Positions 9,060 through 18,401 of a stretch of DNA of 51,999 nucleotides are shown here, one piece after another. The DNA comes from Pseudomonas sp. GD03858 (GTDB taxonomy: Bacteria; Pseudomonadota; Gammaproteobacteria; Pseudomonadales; Pseudomonadaceae): positions 1 through 51,999 of the forward strand of contig NZ_JAOCDM010000028.1 of NCBI RefSeq assembly GCF_029840925.1, read 5' to 3'. The notes under the pieces are model-generated. The model was not told the origin of the DNA. It ran no database searches and saw nothing but the letters and a program-made list of their open reading frames with translations. Position 1 is the first letter of the stretch. Each line of letters begins with the position of its first letter. Made by a program: the position numbers and the translations under genes.

Positions 9060-9620
9060 ATGGACGAATGGAACCTGGCCGAGCTCGCAGGACTCAAGCA
9101 GGCCACACGCGGGCAGATCGCCCTGGACATCAAGCAGAAGAACGACACCCTGGCCCATCGGCTGGCCATCGCCGAGATCGATGAATGCGCCATCGCCGCA
9201 CACGAGGCCTGGCACCCGAATCACTATGACTTCGGCTGGGAGCGCGTACTGAAGTGGAAGACGCGCCCCGCCAATGCCCGCGCACTCGACATCGCCCTGT
9301 GGCAGGGTGACCAGCTGGCCGGGATGTGCTGGGCTTCGCCCCAGGCCAGCAAAGAGAAGATCATGGTGCTCTACCTGCAACGCAACCCCGACGACAAGCT
9401 GCAGACCAAGGGCTATGTCGCGCCACTGTGCCTGAGTGGCGTGCGCTATTACGCCTGGATGCTGGGGTTGCAGTGGGTGGTGATCCGCAATCCCCTGCCC
9501 CAGGCTCGGGCCGCTTACGAACGGGACGGCTTCCGGCAGGTCAAGGGCATCGGCCTTGCTTACGATCTGGCCCGTGGCTATGCTTCGCTCACTCAGGAGG
9601 GTTCTCGAAATGATGAATGA
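9060..9620 (+). CDS. GNAT-like N-acetyltransferase (putative)
   Basis: A 186-residue soluble protein. The middle to C-terminal part (IALWQGDQLAGMCWASPQ, then KIMVLYLQRNP, then PLPQARAAYERDGFRQV) follows the pattern of a GNAT fold, including the typical end N-x-x-A...YER-GF seen in acetyltransferases. The acetyl-CoA P-loop consensus (Q/RxxGxG/A) is not clear, so the catalytic assignment is tentative. Start ATG 9060 follows GAGGG. Its 3' end overlaps the next small gene by 11 bases, suggesting translational coupling and a joint role. No antibiotic or tRNA substrate can be inferred. Confidence 0.6.
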   Translation: MDEWNLAELAGLKQATRGQIALDIKQKNDTLAHRLAIAEIDECAIAAHEAWHPNHYDFGWERVLKWKTRPANARALDIALWQGDQLAGMCWASPQASKEKIMVLYLQRNPDDKLQTKGYVAPLCLSGVRYYAWMLGLQWVVIRNPLPQARAAYERDGFRQVKGIGLAYDLARGYASLTQEGSRNDE

Positions 9621-9807
9621 TTCCAGCACTTTCGATGCAAACGTGGCCTATTTCAAAGCCGTTGCCGAGCAGAAGCTGGCCCGTTTTCGCGCCTCGGCGC
9701 AGTACGACAGCTTCCTGAGCGACGACGCCATCGATGCCTTCGCCAAGGTCGAGGGCTCTGCCTACGCAGGTCGCCCGCGCACGTCGCGCAAACCGCCTGC
9801 CGCCTGA
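9610..9807 (+). CDS. Small hypothetical protein coupled to the GNAT-like gene
   Basis: A 65-residue polar protein starting MMNDSSTFDANVAYFKAVAEQ and ending in a basic, proline-rich tail. AGGAGG at 9595-9600 lies nine bases before ATG 9610 (a second ATG follows at 9613), which is the best Shine-Dalgarno in the area and supports a real gene. It starts inside the end of the acetyltransferase-like gene. I recognise no domain; the predicted helices could make it a partner or substrate of the upstream protein, which is inference. It ends 22 bases before the convergent PfpI gene. Confidence 0.65.
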   Translation: MMNDSSTFDANVAYFKAVAEQKLARFRASAQYDSFLSDDAIDAFAKVEGSAYAGRPRTSRKPPAA

Positions 9808-9829
9808 TCGCGCAAGCCCCTGGCCCTCG

Positions 9830-10687
9830 TCACTGCCCCTGCAACGCTCGCCGGGCCTCCAGCCGCTCCAGCAACGCCTTGGCCAGCGCCTTGTCGGAGA
9901 ACGGGTTCTGCCCGGTGATCAGCTCGCGATCGACCACCACATGGGGCTGCCAGGCCTCGGCATAGCTCATATCCCCACCCGCACCCGCCATGGCCTTGGC
10001 CGGGTAGAACTGCAGCCGTTGATCCTTGAGCGAGCCTTCGAACACCTGCTCCTCCGGGTCGGAGAATATGGTCATGCGGTAACCCTGGTAGCTCCAGTCG
10101 CTCGCCGCCGGGGTTTCGCCGCGGGCCAGCGCGGCCCGATAGGCCACAGGATCACGCTGCGCGGACAGCAGCGTGATCGGCCCATGGCAGATAGCCGCAG
10201 TGGGCTTGCCAGCCTGATGGAAGTGCCGCAACAAGGTGCCGACATCCGGGTTGTTGGCCAGATCGATCAGGGGCGCATGCCCACCGGGGATGAAGATGCC
10301 GGCAAATCGACCCAGGTCGCCCGCCAGCACCTCCTTCACCGACAGCGTGTCGCCAATGCCCGGCAGCCCTTCGACGAGCTCGCGGATACGCTGCATTTCA
10401 GTGGCATCGCCGCCGAAATACATCGGGTCGACCGAGCGCTCGTCGACACTCGGCGCGTTGCCCTTGGGCGTCACCAGCACCAGTTGGTAGCCAGCCTTGA
10501 GCAACTGGTCGGCAGGCACGCCGAACTCATTGAGGTAGTAACCCGTGGGATACGGCCTGCCATCCTTGAGCTGCAACTGGTTCTCGCTGGACAGCAGCAC
10601 CAGCACTTCACCCTTGGCGGCAGCCGCGGCATGGCCGGTCAGCAGCGCGCCGGCCAGCGCCAGCGCGACGGGAGCGATCTTGTTCAT
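9830..10687 (-). CDS. Exported DJ-1/PfpI family protein (Hsp31-like)
   Basis: A 285-residue protein with a signal peptide (MNKIAPVALALAGALLTGHA, cut around AAA). The mature part is a class I glutamine amidotransferase-like fold: VLVLLSSEN near the start, IFIPGGHAPLIDL and the nucleophile elbow AAICHGP with C167. The GGHAP and ICHGP motifs fit the Hsp31/glyoxalase III branch better than the short PfpI proteases. Members handle methylglyoxal or act as chaperones or deglycases, but export to the periplasm is unusual for them. ATG 10687 has AGGAG upstream; the longer open frame to 10999 overlaps the gene before it. It follows the monooxygenase gene by 14 bases, so they form an operon. Confidence 0.85.
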   Translation of the reverse strand: MNKIAPVALALAGALLTGHAAAAAKGEVLVLLSSENQLQLKDGRPYPTGYYLNEFGVPADQLLKAGYQLVLVTPKGNAPSVDERSVDPMYFGGDATEMQRIRELVEGLPGIGDTLSVKEVLAGDLGRFAGIFIPGGHAPLIDLANNPDVGTLLRHFHQAGKPTAAICHGPITLLSAQRDPVAYRAALARGETPAASDWSYQGYRMTIFSDPEEQVFEGSLKDQRLQFYPAKAMAGAGGDMSYAEAWQPHVVVDRELITGQNPFSDKALAKALLERLEARRALQGQ

Positions 10688-10700
10688 GGCAATCTCCTGG

Positions 10701-11006
10701 TCAATTGAAGGGGGCGATGTCCAGCGGGTGGGCGAGCCGCACCTGAGTCGGCGCGGCCAGCCATTCGCCCGTGGCGGCGCGATACGCCTGGTAGTGGGGG
10801 CTATTGCGGTGGGCCTCGACGGCGGCCTCGTCGACGTAGAGCTCGAACAGCTCGAAGGCCAGGATCGTCCCCTCGCGACTGAACAGGTCATAGCGCAGGT
10901 TGCCGGGCTCGGCGCGGGTGCGTGCGACCATCTGGTGCAGCGCCCGCTCGACGGCTTCACGGTGCTCGGGGCGCGGTTGGATGGTGGCGAAAATGGCAAT
11001 GGTCAT
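10701..11006 (-). CDS. Antibiotic biosynthesis monooxygenase (ABM) domain protein
   Basis: A 101-residue single-domain protein (MTIAIFATIQPRPEHREAVE ... GNLRYDLFSREGTILAFELF ... HRNSPHYQAYRA), the classic ABM ferredoxin-like fold. Small ABM proteins include YgiN-type quinol monooxygenases and heme-degrading enzymes, usually dimers without a cofactor. Start ATG 11006 has GGAG upstream; codons further out belong to the intergenic region. It is the first gene of an operon with the PfpI-like gene and is divergent from the LysR gene. Quinone or aldehyde detoxification is a reasonable guess for the pair. Confidence 0.82.
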   Translation of the reverse strand: MTIAIFATIQPRPEHREAVERALHQMVARTRAEPGNLRYDLFSREGTILAFELFELYVDEAAVEAHRNSPHYQAYRAATGEWLAAPTQVRLAHPLDIAPFN

Positions 11007-11052
11007 GGGCGTCTCCGTAACAGGTTGGCCCATGCTAGCCATCACGCTAAGA

Positions 11053-11066
11053 TTCGATAATTCGAA
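11053..11066. promoter_or_regulatory. Candidate LysR operator
   Basis: TTCGA-TAAT-TCGAA is an inverted repeat with five-base arms in the 85-base gap between the monooxygenase start (11006) and the LysR start (11092). Its outer bases satisfy the T-N11-A rule for LysR-type sites. Assignment to the adjacent regulator is inference from position. Confidence 0.5.
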
Positions 11067-11091
11067 AGCACTTATTTCTACGATCCAATTT

Positions 11092-12018
11092 ATGAATATC
11101 GGTAACAAGGACCTCAACCTGCTGCACCTGTTCCAGGTGCTCTACGAAGAGCGCAATGCCTCACGCGCCGCCGAGCGCCTGACCCTCAGCCAGCCCGCGC
11201 TGAGCCACAAGCTCAACAAGCTGCGTCACCAGTTCGGCGACCCGCTGTTCGTGCGTGCCCCTCGCGGCCTCACGCCAACGCCCAGGGCCCACGAACTGGC
11301 GCCCCAGGTGCAGAGGCTGGTCGAACAGTTGCAGGACTTCTACAGCCGCTGCGATGGCGAGGACTTTCTCGCCCGCCCGGCGCAGTTGCACCTGTACAGC
11401 ACCGACTACCTGGAGCAGACCCTGTTGCCCAGGCTGCTGCCGATCCTGCGCAGTCAGGCACCGAACCTGACACTGGTCACCCACAACACCCGCGGCGAAC
11501 TGCCTCGCGAGGCTCTGGAGAAAGGCACCTGCGACCTGGCCATCGCCGGCTTCTACAGCGGCCTGCCCGACACCTTCCATCAGCAGCGCCTGCTCGGCGA
11601 GGACTTCGTGGTGCTGGCCGCCGCCGACCATCCCCATCTGCGCGATGGCCTGACGCTCGAAGCCTTCCTGGCCTGCGAACACCTGCTGACCACGCTCACC
11701 GGCGACCTCGACGGTCGCGTTGACCGCGCCTTGCGCGCCCTCGGCCGGCAACGCCGGGTAATCGCCGGTCTCTCCAGCTTCATCGCCCCCACGCGCCTGA
11801 TACACGGCACCGACTTGCTGCTGACCTGCCTGCGCTCGCTGGCCGAGGACGCCGTCGAACGCGACCCGGCCCTGCGCCTCCATGCCTTGCCCCTGGAGCT
11901 GCCGCGTGTCGAGGTGATGCAGATCTGGCACGAACGCACCCACGCCGACCCGCTGCGCCGCTGGTTTCGCCAGCAGGTCCGGGAAGTGGCGGCGCAGGTC
12001 ACTGCACCAGCTGGTTGA
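11092..12018 (+). CDS. LysR-type transcriptional regulator
   Basis: A 308-residue regulator. The N-terminal winged helix is clear (DLNLLHLFQVLYEERNASRA, then LTLSQPALSHKLNKLRHQFG and PLFVR), followed by a periplasmic-binding-protein-like effector domain from about residue 90. The overall form resembles the NodD/NahR-like subgroup, which starts with NxxDLNLL and often senses aromatic compounds. I chose ATG 11092 because the helix-turn-helix starts just after it, although the frame is open further upstream. It is divergent from the monooxygenase/PfpI operon and is its likely regulator. The last 20 bases overlap the convergent gspF. Confidence 0.9.
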   Translation: MNIGNKDLNLLHLFQVLYEERNASRAAERLTLSQPALSHKLNKLRHQFGDPLFVRAPRGLTPTPRAHELAPQVQRLVEQLQDFYSRCDGEDFLARPAQLHLYSTDYLEQTLLPRLLPILRSQAPNLTLVTHNTRGELPREALEKGTCDLAIAGFYSGLPDTFHQQRLLGEDFVVLAAADHPHLRDGLTLEAFLACEHLLTTLTGDLDGRVDRALRALGRQRRVIAGLSSFIAPTRLIHGTDLLLTCLRSLAEDAVERDPALRLHALPLELPRVEVMQIWHERTHADPLRRWFRQQVREVAAQVTAPAG

Positions 12019-13201
12019 TCTCGATGATCGGCATCAGCACCGCCATGACGATCAGCAGCACCACGCCGCCCATGACCACGATCATCAGCGGCTCGAGCAG
12101 CGCGGTCATGCCCATGGCCCGGCGCTCGATGTCCTTGGCCAGGCTGTCGGCGGCGCGGTCGAGCATCGGCGGCAGGTTGCCGGTCTTCTCGCCGCTGGCG
12201 ATCAGGTGGATGAGCAGCGGCGGAAAGACCTTCTCCACCGCCAGCGCCGACGCCAGTCCGGCGCCCTCGCGCACCCGCGCGGTGGCCTCGCTGACGCATT
12301 GGTCGAGGCGGTCGTTGCCCAGGGTCTGGCGCGCCGCTTCCAGCGCGCGCAACAGCGGCACCCCGGCGCTGCCCAGGATAGCCAGGGTCGAGGCAAAGCG
12401 CGCGGTGTTCAGGCCAAGCACGAAGCGCCCGAACAAAGGCAAGCGCAGTACCTGTGCATGCCAGGCCAGGCGCGCCGTCGGCGCGCGCAGGTAGATCCGC
12501 CAGCTCCAGAACATTCCAGCCAGCGCCGCGAAGCACAGCACGCCCCACTCGCGCACGAAGTCGCTGGCCGCGAGCATGGCCAAGGTCAGCCCCGGCAGGT
12601 CCTGGCGTGCCTGGGTGAAGGCGCTGACCACCTGTGGCACCACGTAGCTGAGCAGGAAGATGACGATGCCCACCGACACCAGGCCGACCACCCCTGGGTA
12701 GATGAATGCCGTGAGGATCTTGCCACGCAGGGTATTGCGGTCCTCGATGTAGTCGGCCAGGCGCTCCATCACCTGGGCCAGGTCACCGGACTCCTCGCCC
12801 GCCGCCACCAGCGCCCGATAGATGTCGGGAAAGTCACGCGGGCGCTCGGCCAGCGCATCGGCCAGGCGCATGCCGCTGCGCACATCGCCGCGCACCGCGC
12901 CCAGCACCTGGGCGACATGCTTGCGCTCGGCCTGCTCCAGGGTCGCGCCCAGCGCCGCCTCCAGCGGCAGACCGGCGGCCAGCAGGCTGGCCAGCTGGCG
13001 CGTGGCCCAGGCCAGGTCGCCATCGGACAGTTTCGGGCTGAACAGGCCGGCGCCCTGCCCGGCCACCTGGGCCTCGACCTCCAGCGCGGTCAGGCCCAGG
13101 GCACGCAACTGGGCCATCACCGCGCCTGGGCTGTCGGCTTCGAGCAGGCCATTGACGATGCGCCCCTGGGCGTCGGCGGCTTCATAGCGATAGCGGTTCA
13201 T
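11999..13201 (-). CDS. gspF: Type II secretion inner-membrane protein GspF
   Basis: A 400-residue polytopic platform protein with two repeated GspF domains: the first around ATRQLASLLAAGLPLEAAL and the second around RFASTLAILGSAGVPLLRAL. Three membrane segments are evident (about 170-195, 220-240 and 370-395). It anchors the assembly ATPase to the pseudopilus base. Its ATG overlaps the gspE stop by one base (TGATG), so translation is coupled. It is the last gene of the gspG-K-L-M-D-E-F run and overlaps the convergent LysR gene. Confidence 0.93.
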   Translation of the reverse strand: MNRYRYEAADAQGRIVNGLLEADSPGAVMAQLRALGLTALEVEAQVAGQGAGLFSPKLSDGDLAWATRQLASLLAAGLPLEAALGATLEQAERKHVAQVLGAVRGDVRSGMRLADALAERPRDFPDIYRALVAAGEESGDLAQVMERLADYIEDRNTLRGKILTAFIYPGVVGLVSVGIVIFLLSYVVPQVVSAFTQARQDLPGLTLAMLAASDFVREWGVLCFAALAGMFWSWRIYLRAPTARLAWHAQVLRLPLFGRFVLGLNTARFASTLAILGSAGVPLLRALEAARQTLGNDRLDQCVSEATARVREGAGLASALAVEKVFPPLLIHLIASGEKTGNLPPMLDRAADSLAKDIERRAMGMTALLEPLMIVVMGGVVLLIVMAVLMPIIEINQLVQ

Positions 13202-14622
13202 CAGGCGTCCCGTGTCACGCGCAGGATTTCCTCGAGGCAGGTACTGCCGTTGTCGACCCAGCGCTGGCCGTCCTCGCGCATGCTGCGCATGCCATTGCGC
13301 CGGGCGGCGGCGCGCAAGGCTTGCTCGTCGGCGCCCTGATGCACCAGGCCGCGCACCTCGTCATCCACGCAGAACAGCTCGTGGATGCCGGTGCGGCCGC
13401 TGTAGCCGCAGTGGTTGCAGTGCGCGCAACCCACCGCCCGGTACTGCCCTGGCGCGGCCGGGTCGGGTTCGCGGCAGTGCATGCACAAGCGCCGCACCAG
13501 GCGCTGGGCCAGCACCCCGAGCAGCGCCGAGGCCAGCAGGAACGGCTCGACGCCCATGTCGACCAGGCGGTTGACCGCCGACACCGCGTCGTTTGTGTGC
13601 AGGGTGGCCAGCACCAGGTGCCCGGTCAGCGAAGCCTGCACGGCAATCTGCGCGGTCTCCAGGTCGCGGATCTCGCCGATCATGATCACGTCCGGGTCCT
13701 GGCGCAGGATCGCGCGCAGCGCGACGGCGAAGCTCATGTCGATGCGCGCGTTGACCTGGATCTGGCTGATCCCCGGCAGGTCGTACTCCACCGGGTCCTC
13801 GACGGTGAGAATATTGCTCACGCTGGCGTCCAGCCGCGCCAGGGCAGCATACAGGCTGGTGGTCTTGCCCGAGCCGGTAGGCCCGGTGACCAGCACGATG
13901 CCGTGGGGTTGGCGAATCAACTGGTCGAGCCGCGCCAGCAGCGTCGCATCCATGCCCAGGGCCTCCAGGCGCAGGCGCCCGGCCTGCTTGTCGAGCAAGC
14001 GCATCACCACCCGCTCGCCATGGCCGGTGGGCACCGTCGAGACGCGAATGTCGATGGGCCGTCCGGCCACGCGCAGGGCGATACGGCCATCCTGGGGCAG
14101 GCGCTTCTCGGCGATATCCAGCTGCGCCATGATCTTGATCCGCGACACCAGCGCGCCATGCAGCGCCTTGCGTGGCGAGACCACGTCGCGCAGGGTGCCG
14201 TCCACCCGATAGCGCACCAGGCAATGGCTCTCGAACGGCTCGATGTGGATATCGCTGGCCTGGTCACGCGCGGCCTGGGTGAGCAAGGCGTTGATCATGC
14301 GGATCACCGGGGCGTCGTCCTGGGCTTCGAGCAGGTCGGTGACTTCCGGAATGTCCTGCAGCAGGCGATCGAGATCGACCTCGTTCTCGGCCGCGCCCAC
14401 CACCGCCGCGGCACTGCCGGTATCGGCGTAGGCACTGACCAGCAAGGCGTCCATTCGCGCCTCGTCGAGTGCCTCGATGCGCACCTGGCCATGTCGCCGG
14501 CGCACTTCGGCCAGCGCCCAGGCCGGGCTCGACGGGCAACGCGAAAGGACCGTGCCGTCCTCGCCTGCCTCCTGCAGTACCAGGCGCTGGGCCTTGGCCC
14601 AGGCATAGGGCAGGCGACTCAC
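13201..14622 (-). CDS. gspE: Type II secretion ATPase GspE
   Basis: A 473-residue AAA-type secretion ATPase. The nucleotide site is clear: Walker [13 protein letters not shown], an Asp box around [20 protein letters not shown], Walker [14 protein letters not shown] and a His box ATLHTNDA. A zinc-binding cysteine module follows (RLCMHC ... GCAHCNHC). The N-terminal N1E region is short. I placed the start at GTG 14622, which overlaps the gspD stop as GTGA; the longer frame to 15528 is an antisense-frame shadow inside gspD. It powers pseudopilus growth in the cytoplasm with GspL and GspF. Confidence 0.92.
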   Translation of the reverse strand: MSRLPYAWAKAQRLVLQEAGEDGTVLSRCPSSPAWALAEVRRRHGQVRIEALDEARMDALLVSAYADTGSAAAVVGAAENEVDLDRLLQDIPEVTDLLEAQDDAPVIRMINALLTQAARDQASDIHIEPFESHCLVRYRVDGTLRDVVSPRKALHGALVSRIKIMAQLDIAEKRLPQDGRIALRVAGRPIDIRVSTVPTGHGERVVMRLLDKQAGRLRLEALGMDATLLARLDQLIRQPHGIVLVTGPTGSGKTTSLYAALARLDASVSNILTVEDPVEYDLPGISQIQVNARIDMSFAVALRAILRQDPDVIMIGEIRDLETAQIAVQASLTGHLVLATLHTNDAVSAVNRLVDMGVEPFLLASALLGVLAQRLVRRLCMHCREPDPAAPGQYRAVGCAHCNHCGYSGRTGIHELFCVDDEVRGLVHQGADEQALRAAARRNGMRSMREDGQRWVDNGSTCLEEILRVTRDA

Positions 14623-16985
14623 CGGGCGGCCTCGTCGATCGGCACCGCGCGCATCGACGCCCGAGGCGTGCCCAGCAGCGCAGGCTGGACGCGGCCCTGA
14701 CCGGGCACGCCCTGCTCGACCGGCGGCAGCAACGGCATGTCCATGTCCGGCAAGGCCCAGGAGTGCTCGGGCTTGAGGCTGCCCTGGGCACGGCGAATGA
14801 AGTCGTAGCGGTTGAGGGTGATGCTGCGCCCGACGGCCGCATCGCGCACGATGTACGGTCGCAGGAACACCATCAGGTTGGTCTTGGTGCTGGAGCGCCG
14901 CTCGCTGCGAAACAGCGCGCCGACCCCTGGCAGACCGGACAGCCATGGGATGCCTTCGTTGCTCTGGGTGTAGCCGTCCTGCAGCAGGCCGCCCAGCACC
15001 ATGATCTGGCCGTCGTCGAGCAGGATGCTGGTGTCGATCGCGCGCTTGTTGGTCACCGTGCCGGCGGCGCTGGAAGCGCGCTGGTCGACGCTGCTGACCT
15101 CCTGGTAGACATCGAGCTTGACCGTGCCGCCCTCGGAAATCTGTGGGCGCACGTTCAGGCGCAGGCCCACCTCTTCGCGCTGGATGGTCTGGAACGGGTT
15201 GTTGCTGTTGCCACCGCCATCGGTGACGTACTGGCCGCTGACGAAGGGGATGGTCTGGCCGACGAAGATGCTCGCCGCCTCGTTGTCCAGTGTCAGCAGG
15301 TTGGGCGTCGACAGCACATTGCTGCCGCCCTTGCTCTTGAGCGCGCGGGCCAGCACCTTGAGATCGAGCACCTCGCCGATGCCCGGAATCTTCACCGTGC
15401 CATCGACCACCCCCACCGACAGCCCAGGCGGTAGCACGTCGATGCTGCTCGGCCCCTTGACCAGCCCGCTGCCTCCCAGGTTGGCGCCACCGAACACGCC
15501 GTTCTTGCCCAGGTTGCCGGCCTGCCACTGGATACCGAATTCGTTGGCGTCATCCTCCCCCACTTCGACGATCAGGCTCTCGACCACCACCTGGGCACGG
15601 CGCTGGTCGAGCAGGTCGATGACCTCGCGCAGGCTGCGATACAACGGCTCGGGCGCGGAGATCAGCAAGGTATTGGTGGTCTTGTCGGCCTGGATGGTCG
15701 CGCCGCCTGCGGAGAATGCCGTGCCCTGGTCGTTCTGCGACGGGTTGCTGGCGTAGCCATTGGGCGTACCGCCAGCTCCCAGGCCGTTGCTTCGGTTCGC
15801 ATTGGCAGTGCTGTTGTTGCCCTGGGTGTTCGTTTGGCCGGCGGTGTTAGCGCCGGTGCCACTGCCGCTGGCGAGCATGCCACCACCGCTGAGTTTCGAG
15901 CGGGTGTCGTCGCTGCCGGCGCTGTCGCTCTCGCCGGTCAACAGCCCGCGCAGGCTCTGTGCCAGCTTGTCGGCCTGGGCGTTGCGCAGGTACACCACAT
16001 GCAGGTTGCCGCCACTGTTCTGGGCGTTGTCGAGCTTGTAGATGAGGTCGCGGGCGAGCTGGGTGCGCTCGGGGCTGCCGGAGCGAATCACCACGCTGTT
16101 CGAACGCGGATCGCCAAGCACGCTGATTTTCTGCGTCGGGTCGCTACCCTGGCTGTCGAGCAGCTCGTTGACCATGCTGGCGATATCGCTGGCGATGCCG
16201 TTCTGGACCGCCACCACATCGGTGTCGATGGCGCTGGGGATATCGACCCGGTCAAGAATCTGCGCTACCCGCTCGAGGTTCTCGGCGTAGTCGGTGACGA
16301 CGATCGTGTTGTTGCCCGGATAGGCATTGATCGGGTTGTCCGGCGAGACGATCGGGCGCAGCACCGGGATCAGGTTGACCGCGTTCTCGTACTGCAGGCG
16401 GAAGGTGCGGGTGACCATGCCGTTGCCGGCGTCACGGTCGCCGCTCACCAGCGCGCCGCCAAGCAGCTTGGCATCGGCCTGGGGCACCACCTGGGCCACT
16501 CCGCCGACATCGACCACGCTGAAGCCTTGCATGCGCAGCGCCGACAGCAGCATGGCGTAGGCCTTGCTCGCGGGGATTTCACCTTCGGAGACCAGGGTCA
16601 GCTGGCCCTTGACCCTGGGATCGACCAGGAACTGCCGCCCGGTGGCGCGGGACAGGCCACGCACCACCGCCTGGATGTCGGCATCGACGAAGTTCAGTTG
16701 CACCGGCTGTTCGCCCAGCGGATTGCTCGGCGCCGGGACCTGCACGCCGCGGCTGTGACGCTGCCCGACCCGCGGCGGTAGCTGGCGGGGTGCCGGGCGC
16801 GCATCAGCGCCCGCCTGGGCAGGATGCGTCGGCGCGGCCAGCATGGCCGGGGCCGGCGCCAATGGGCGGCCCAGCTCGCTGCTGGCCAGGGGGCTGGTCG
16901 AGGCTGGCGGATGGGCACAGGCGCCAAGCGCCAGGGCCAGCGCCAAAGGCGCGAACGGCAGCAGCCGTGAAGGAAGGCAGGTCAT
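14619..16985 (-). CDS. gspD: Type II secretion secretin GspD with lipoprotein signal
   Basis: A 788-residue outer-membrane secretin. N0/N1/N2/N3 modules run to about residue 470 ([20 protein letters not shown] at the start of N0), followed by the secretin domain ([45 protein letters not shown]). The N-terminus ends in [10 protein letters not shown], a good lipobox with the Cys near residue 23, so it is probably lipid-anchored like P. aeruginosa HxcQ, which needs no pilotin. A Gly/Ser/Asn-rich low-complexity insert lies in the N3 region (about residues 370-425). ATG 16985 overlaps the gspM stop (ATGA). Confidence 0.93.
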   Translation of the reverse strand: MTCLPSRLLPFAPLALALALGACAHPPASTSPLASSELGRPLAPAPAMLAAPTHPAQAGADARPAPRQLPPRVGQRHSRGVQVPAPSNPLGEQPVQLNFVDADIQAVVRGLSRATGRQFLVDPRVKGQLTLVSEGEIPASKAYAMLLSALRMQGFSVVDVGGVAQVVPQADAKLLGGALVSGDRDAGNGMVTRTFRLQYENAVNLIPVLRPIVSPDNPINAYPGNNTIVVTDYAENLERVAQILDRVDIPSAIDTDVVAVQNGIASDIASMVNELLDSQGSDPTQKISVLGDPRSNSVVIRSGSPERTQLARDLIYKLDNAQNSGGNLHVVYLRNAQADKLAQSLRGLLTGESDSAGSDDTRSKLSGGGMLASGSGTGANTAGQTNTQGNNSTANANRSNGLGAGGTPNGYASNPSQNDQGTAFSAGGATIQADKTTNTLLISAPEPLYRSLREVIDLLDQRRAQVVVESLIVEVGEDDANEFGIQWQAGNLGKNGVFGGANLGGSGLVKGPSSIDVLPPGLSVGVVDGTVKIPGIGEVLDLKVLARALKSKGGSNVLSTPNLLTLDNEAASIFVGQTIPFVSGQYVTDGGGNSNNPFQTIQREEVGLRLNVRPQISEGGTVKLDVYQEVSSVDQRASSAAGTVTNKRAIDTSILLDDGQIMVLGGLLQDGYTQSNEGIPWLSGLPGVGALFRSERRSSTKTNLMVFLRPYIVRDAAVGRSITLNRYDFIRRAQGSLKPEHSWALPDMDMPLLPPVEQGVPGQGRVQPALLGTPRASMRAVPIDEAAR

Positions 16986-17491
16986 GAAGGGTCCTTAGCG
17001 CCAGGCGCCTGATCCATGCGAAGGGTTCCGGAAAACGTCACGGGGTGGTCGGCGTCGGCGTCCGGGTCCCGGCGCAGGTCGAACTGGCCGATGCTCAACC
17101 CCAGGCGGGACGGCACGTGCTGCAGCCACGCCATGGCGGCTTCAGCCGGGGCCTGGCGCCAGTCCAACCGCCACCCCTGGCCATCGCCGGCAAGCCGGGA
17201 CTGAGCCTGCAGGCCGGCGTCGTCCAGGCTGCGCCGCAACGCCTCGTCGAGATCGCCGGGCCGCGTCGCCAGGCGCGCAGCCAGCAGCGTATCGAGAGCC
17301 TGCGCCTGGCTGCGCAACCTGGGGGTTTCGGCTTGCCAGTGCTCGATCCTGGCCAGGGCCGGCGCAATCAGGACCTGCCAGCCGAACAGCACCACGAGCA
17401 GGGCCGCAGCCACGCCTATCGCTCGTCGCTCACGCGCAGCCAGGGCTTGCCAACGTTGCCGGGCCGCGCCCAGGCGAGCCCTAATCGACAT
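16982..17491 (-). CDS. gspM: Type II secretion protein GspM
   Basis: A 169-residue bitopic inner-membrane protein: a short basic cytoplasmic start (MSIRARLGAARQRWQALAAR), one membrane span (about 24-42, IGVAAALLVVLFGWQVLIAP), and a periplasmic ferredoxin-like domain. This size and layout fit GspM, which stabilises GspL. I chose ATG 17491, 11 bases inside the end of gspL; the frame is open to 17575 but those codons are shadow. Family identity rests on topology and operon position more than on strong motifs. Confidence 0.82.
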   Translation of the reverse strand: MSIRARLGAARQRWQALAARERRAIGVAAALLVVLFGWQVLIAPALARIEHWQAETPRLRSQAQALDTLLAARLATRPGDLDEALRRSLDDAGLQAQSRLAGDGQGWRLDWRQAPAEAAMAWLQHVPSRLGLSIGQFDLRRDPDADADHPVTFSGTLRMDQAPGAKDPS

Positions 17492-18401
17492 GAGCCAGTT
17501 CCTCGTTCGTCGCGCTGGACGCACGCAAGCTCCAGCCCTGCCCACTGGCCTTGACGTCGATGCCGCGTGCGGCAAGATCGGCCTGCCAGGCGCTGTCGGT
17601 GGAGGCCTTGCTACGTTCGCTCATTGGCGTCAGGCTCAGCACGCCATCCTCATAGGCGATCGCCGCGACATTGCCGGCCAGAAAGGGCATCGCCCGGCCG
17701 GCCCCCTCGAGCAACGCGTCCACCCCAGTCACCGCGGCGCCTGATGCGCCCTGCAACTGCTGGCGGGCCTGCTGCAATGGGTTGAGCACCACCGGCAGCT
17801 GCGGGAAGGCTTGGCGTACCTGGGCCACCATGCGCATGCGCAGCCCTTCGCCTTCACTGGCCAGGTGCGCGGCATAGAGATTCAAGCCCAGGCACCAGAC
17901 CAACGCCGCCGCGCCCCAGATCGCCACCGTGCGCGTCACGTCAAGGCGCTTCGCCGGCCCTTGCAGGCCACCGCCGAGGTCTGGCGGCGACAGGGTATCG
18001 AGCGGTTGCGCGAACAACCCGCCCAGACGGATCCTGTCGGCCAGCAGCCAGGCTCGCAGCCGTGTCAGTTCATCCTGGCCGAGCCAGGCCACCGCGACCC
18101 GACCATCGCTCTGCCGGGTACCGTGGGCGACATGCACCTGCCCCGGATCCCCCAGCAGCAGCCCCTGCACCGCGCAGCGCACGGCGGCCTCCAGGCGTTT
18201 GCCGGTCAACGGCGGCAACGCGATGGCCACGACCAGGCTGTCGTCTTCGTGCAGGTGCAGGCGCCAGGTCGCCCCCCCGGCCTCGGCGGCCAGCTGCGCG
18301 CGCGTGGCCTGGCCATGGCGTGCGCCGTGACGGTAGTCGAGGACCGAGGCCGCCTGCAACGCGGCCAGCGGTGGCAGTTGGATCTCCAGCGTCGTGCTCA
18401 T
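17481..18401 (-). CDS. gspL: Type II secretion protein GspL
   Basis: A 306-residue protein with a cytoplasmic domain (about 1-155), one membrane span around VAIWGAAALVWCLGLNLYAA, and a periplasmic region with coiled-coil character. GspL links the GspE ATPase to the periplasmic parts. It is shorter than the roughly 380-400 residues common in the family, mostly through a smaller cytoplasmic actin-like domain. Its ATG overlaps the gspK stop (ATGA) and its end overlaps gspM. Assignment is by topology and position between gspK and gspM. Confidence 0.82.
   Translation of the reverse strand: MSTTLEIQLPPLAALQAASVLDYRHGARHGQATRAQLAAEAGGATWRLHLHEDDSLVVAIALPPLTGKRLEAAVRCAVQGLLLGDPGQVHVAHGTRQSDGRVAVAWLGQDELTRLRAWLLADRIRLGGLFAQPLDTLSPPDLGGGLQGPAKRLDVTRTVAIWGAAALVWCLGLNLYAAHLASEGEGLRMRMVAQVRQAFPQLPVVLNPLQQARQQLQGASGAAVTGVDALLEGAGRAMPFLAGNVAAIAYEDGVLSLTPMSERSKASTDSAWQADLAARGIDVKASGQGWSLRASSATNEELAHVD

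Noticed and set aside
9060..9807. Firm call as a GNAT toxin-antitoxin module
   Set aside because: The CoA-binding motif is unclear and the small gene follows the GNAT gene rather than preceding it; kept only as a low-confidence finding.
14623..15528. Long N-terminal extension of gspE
   Set aside because: It lies wholly inside gspD in another frame, with no family likeness; GTG 14622 overlapping the gspD stop is a normal coupled start.
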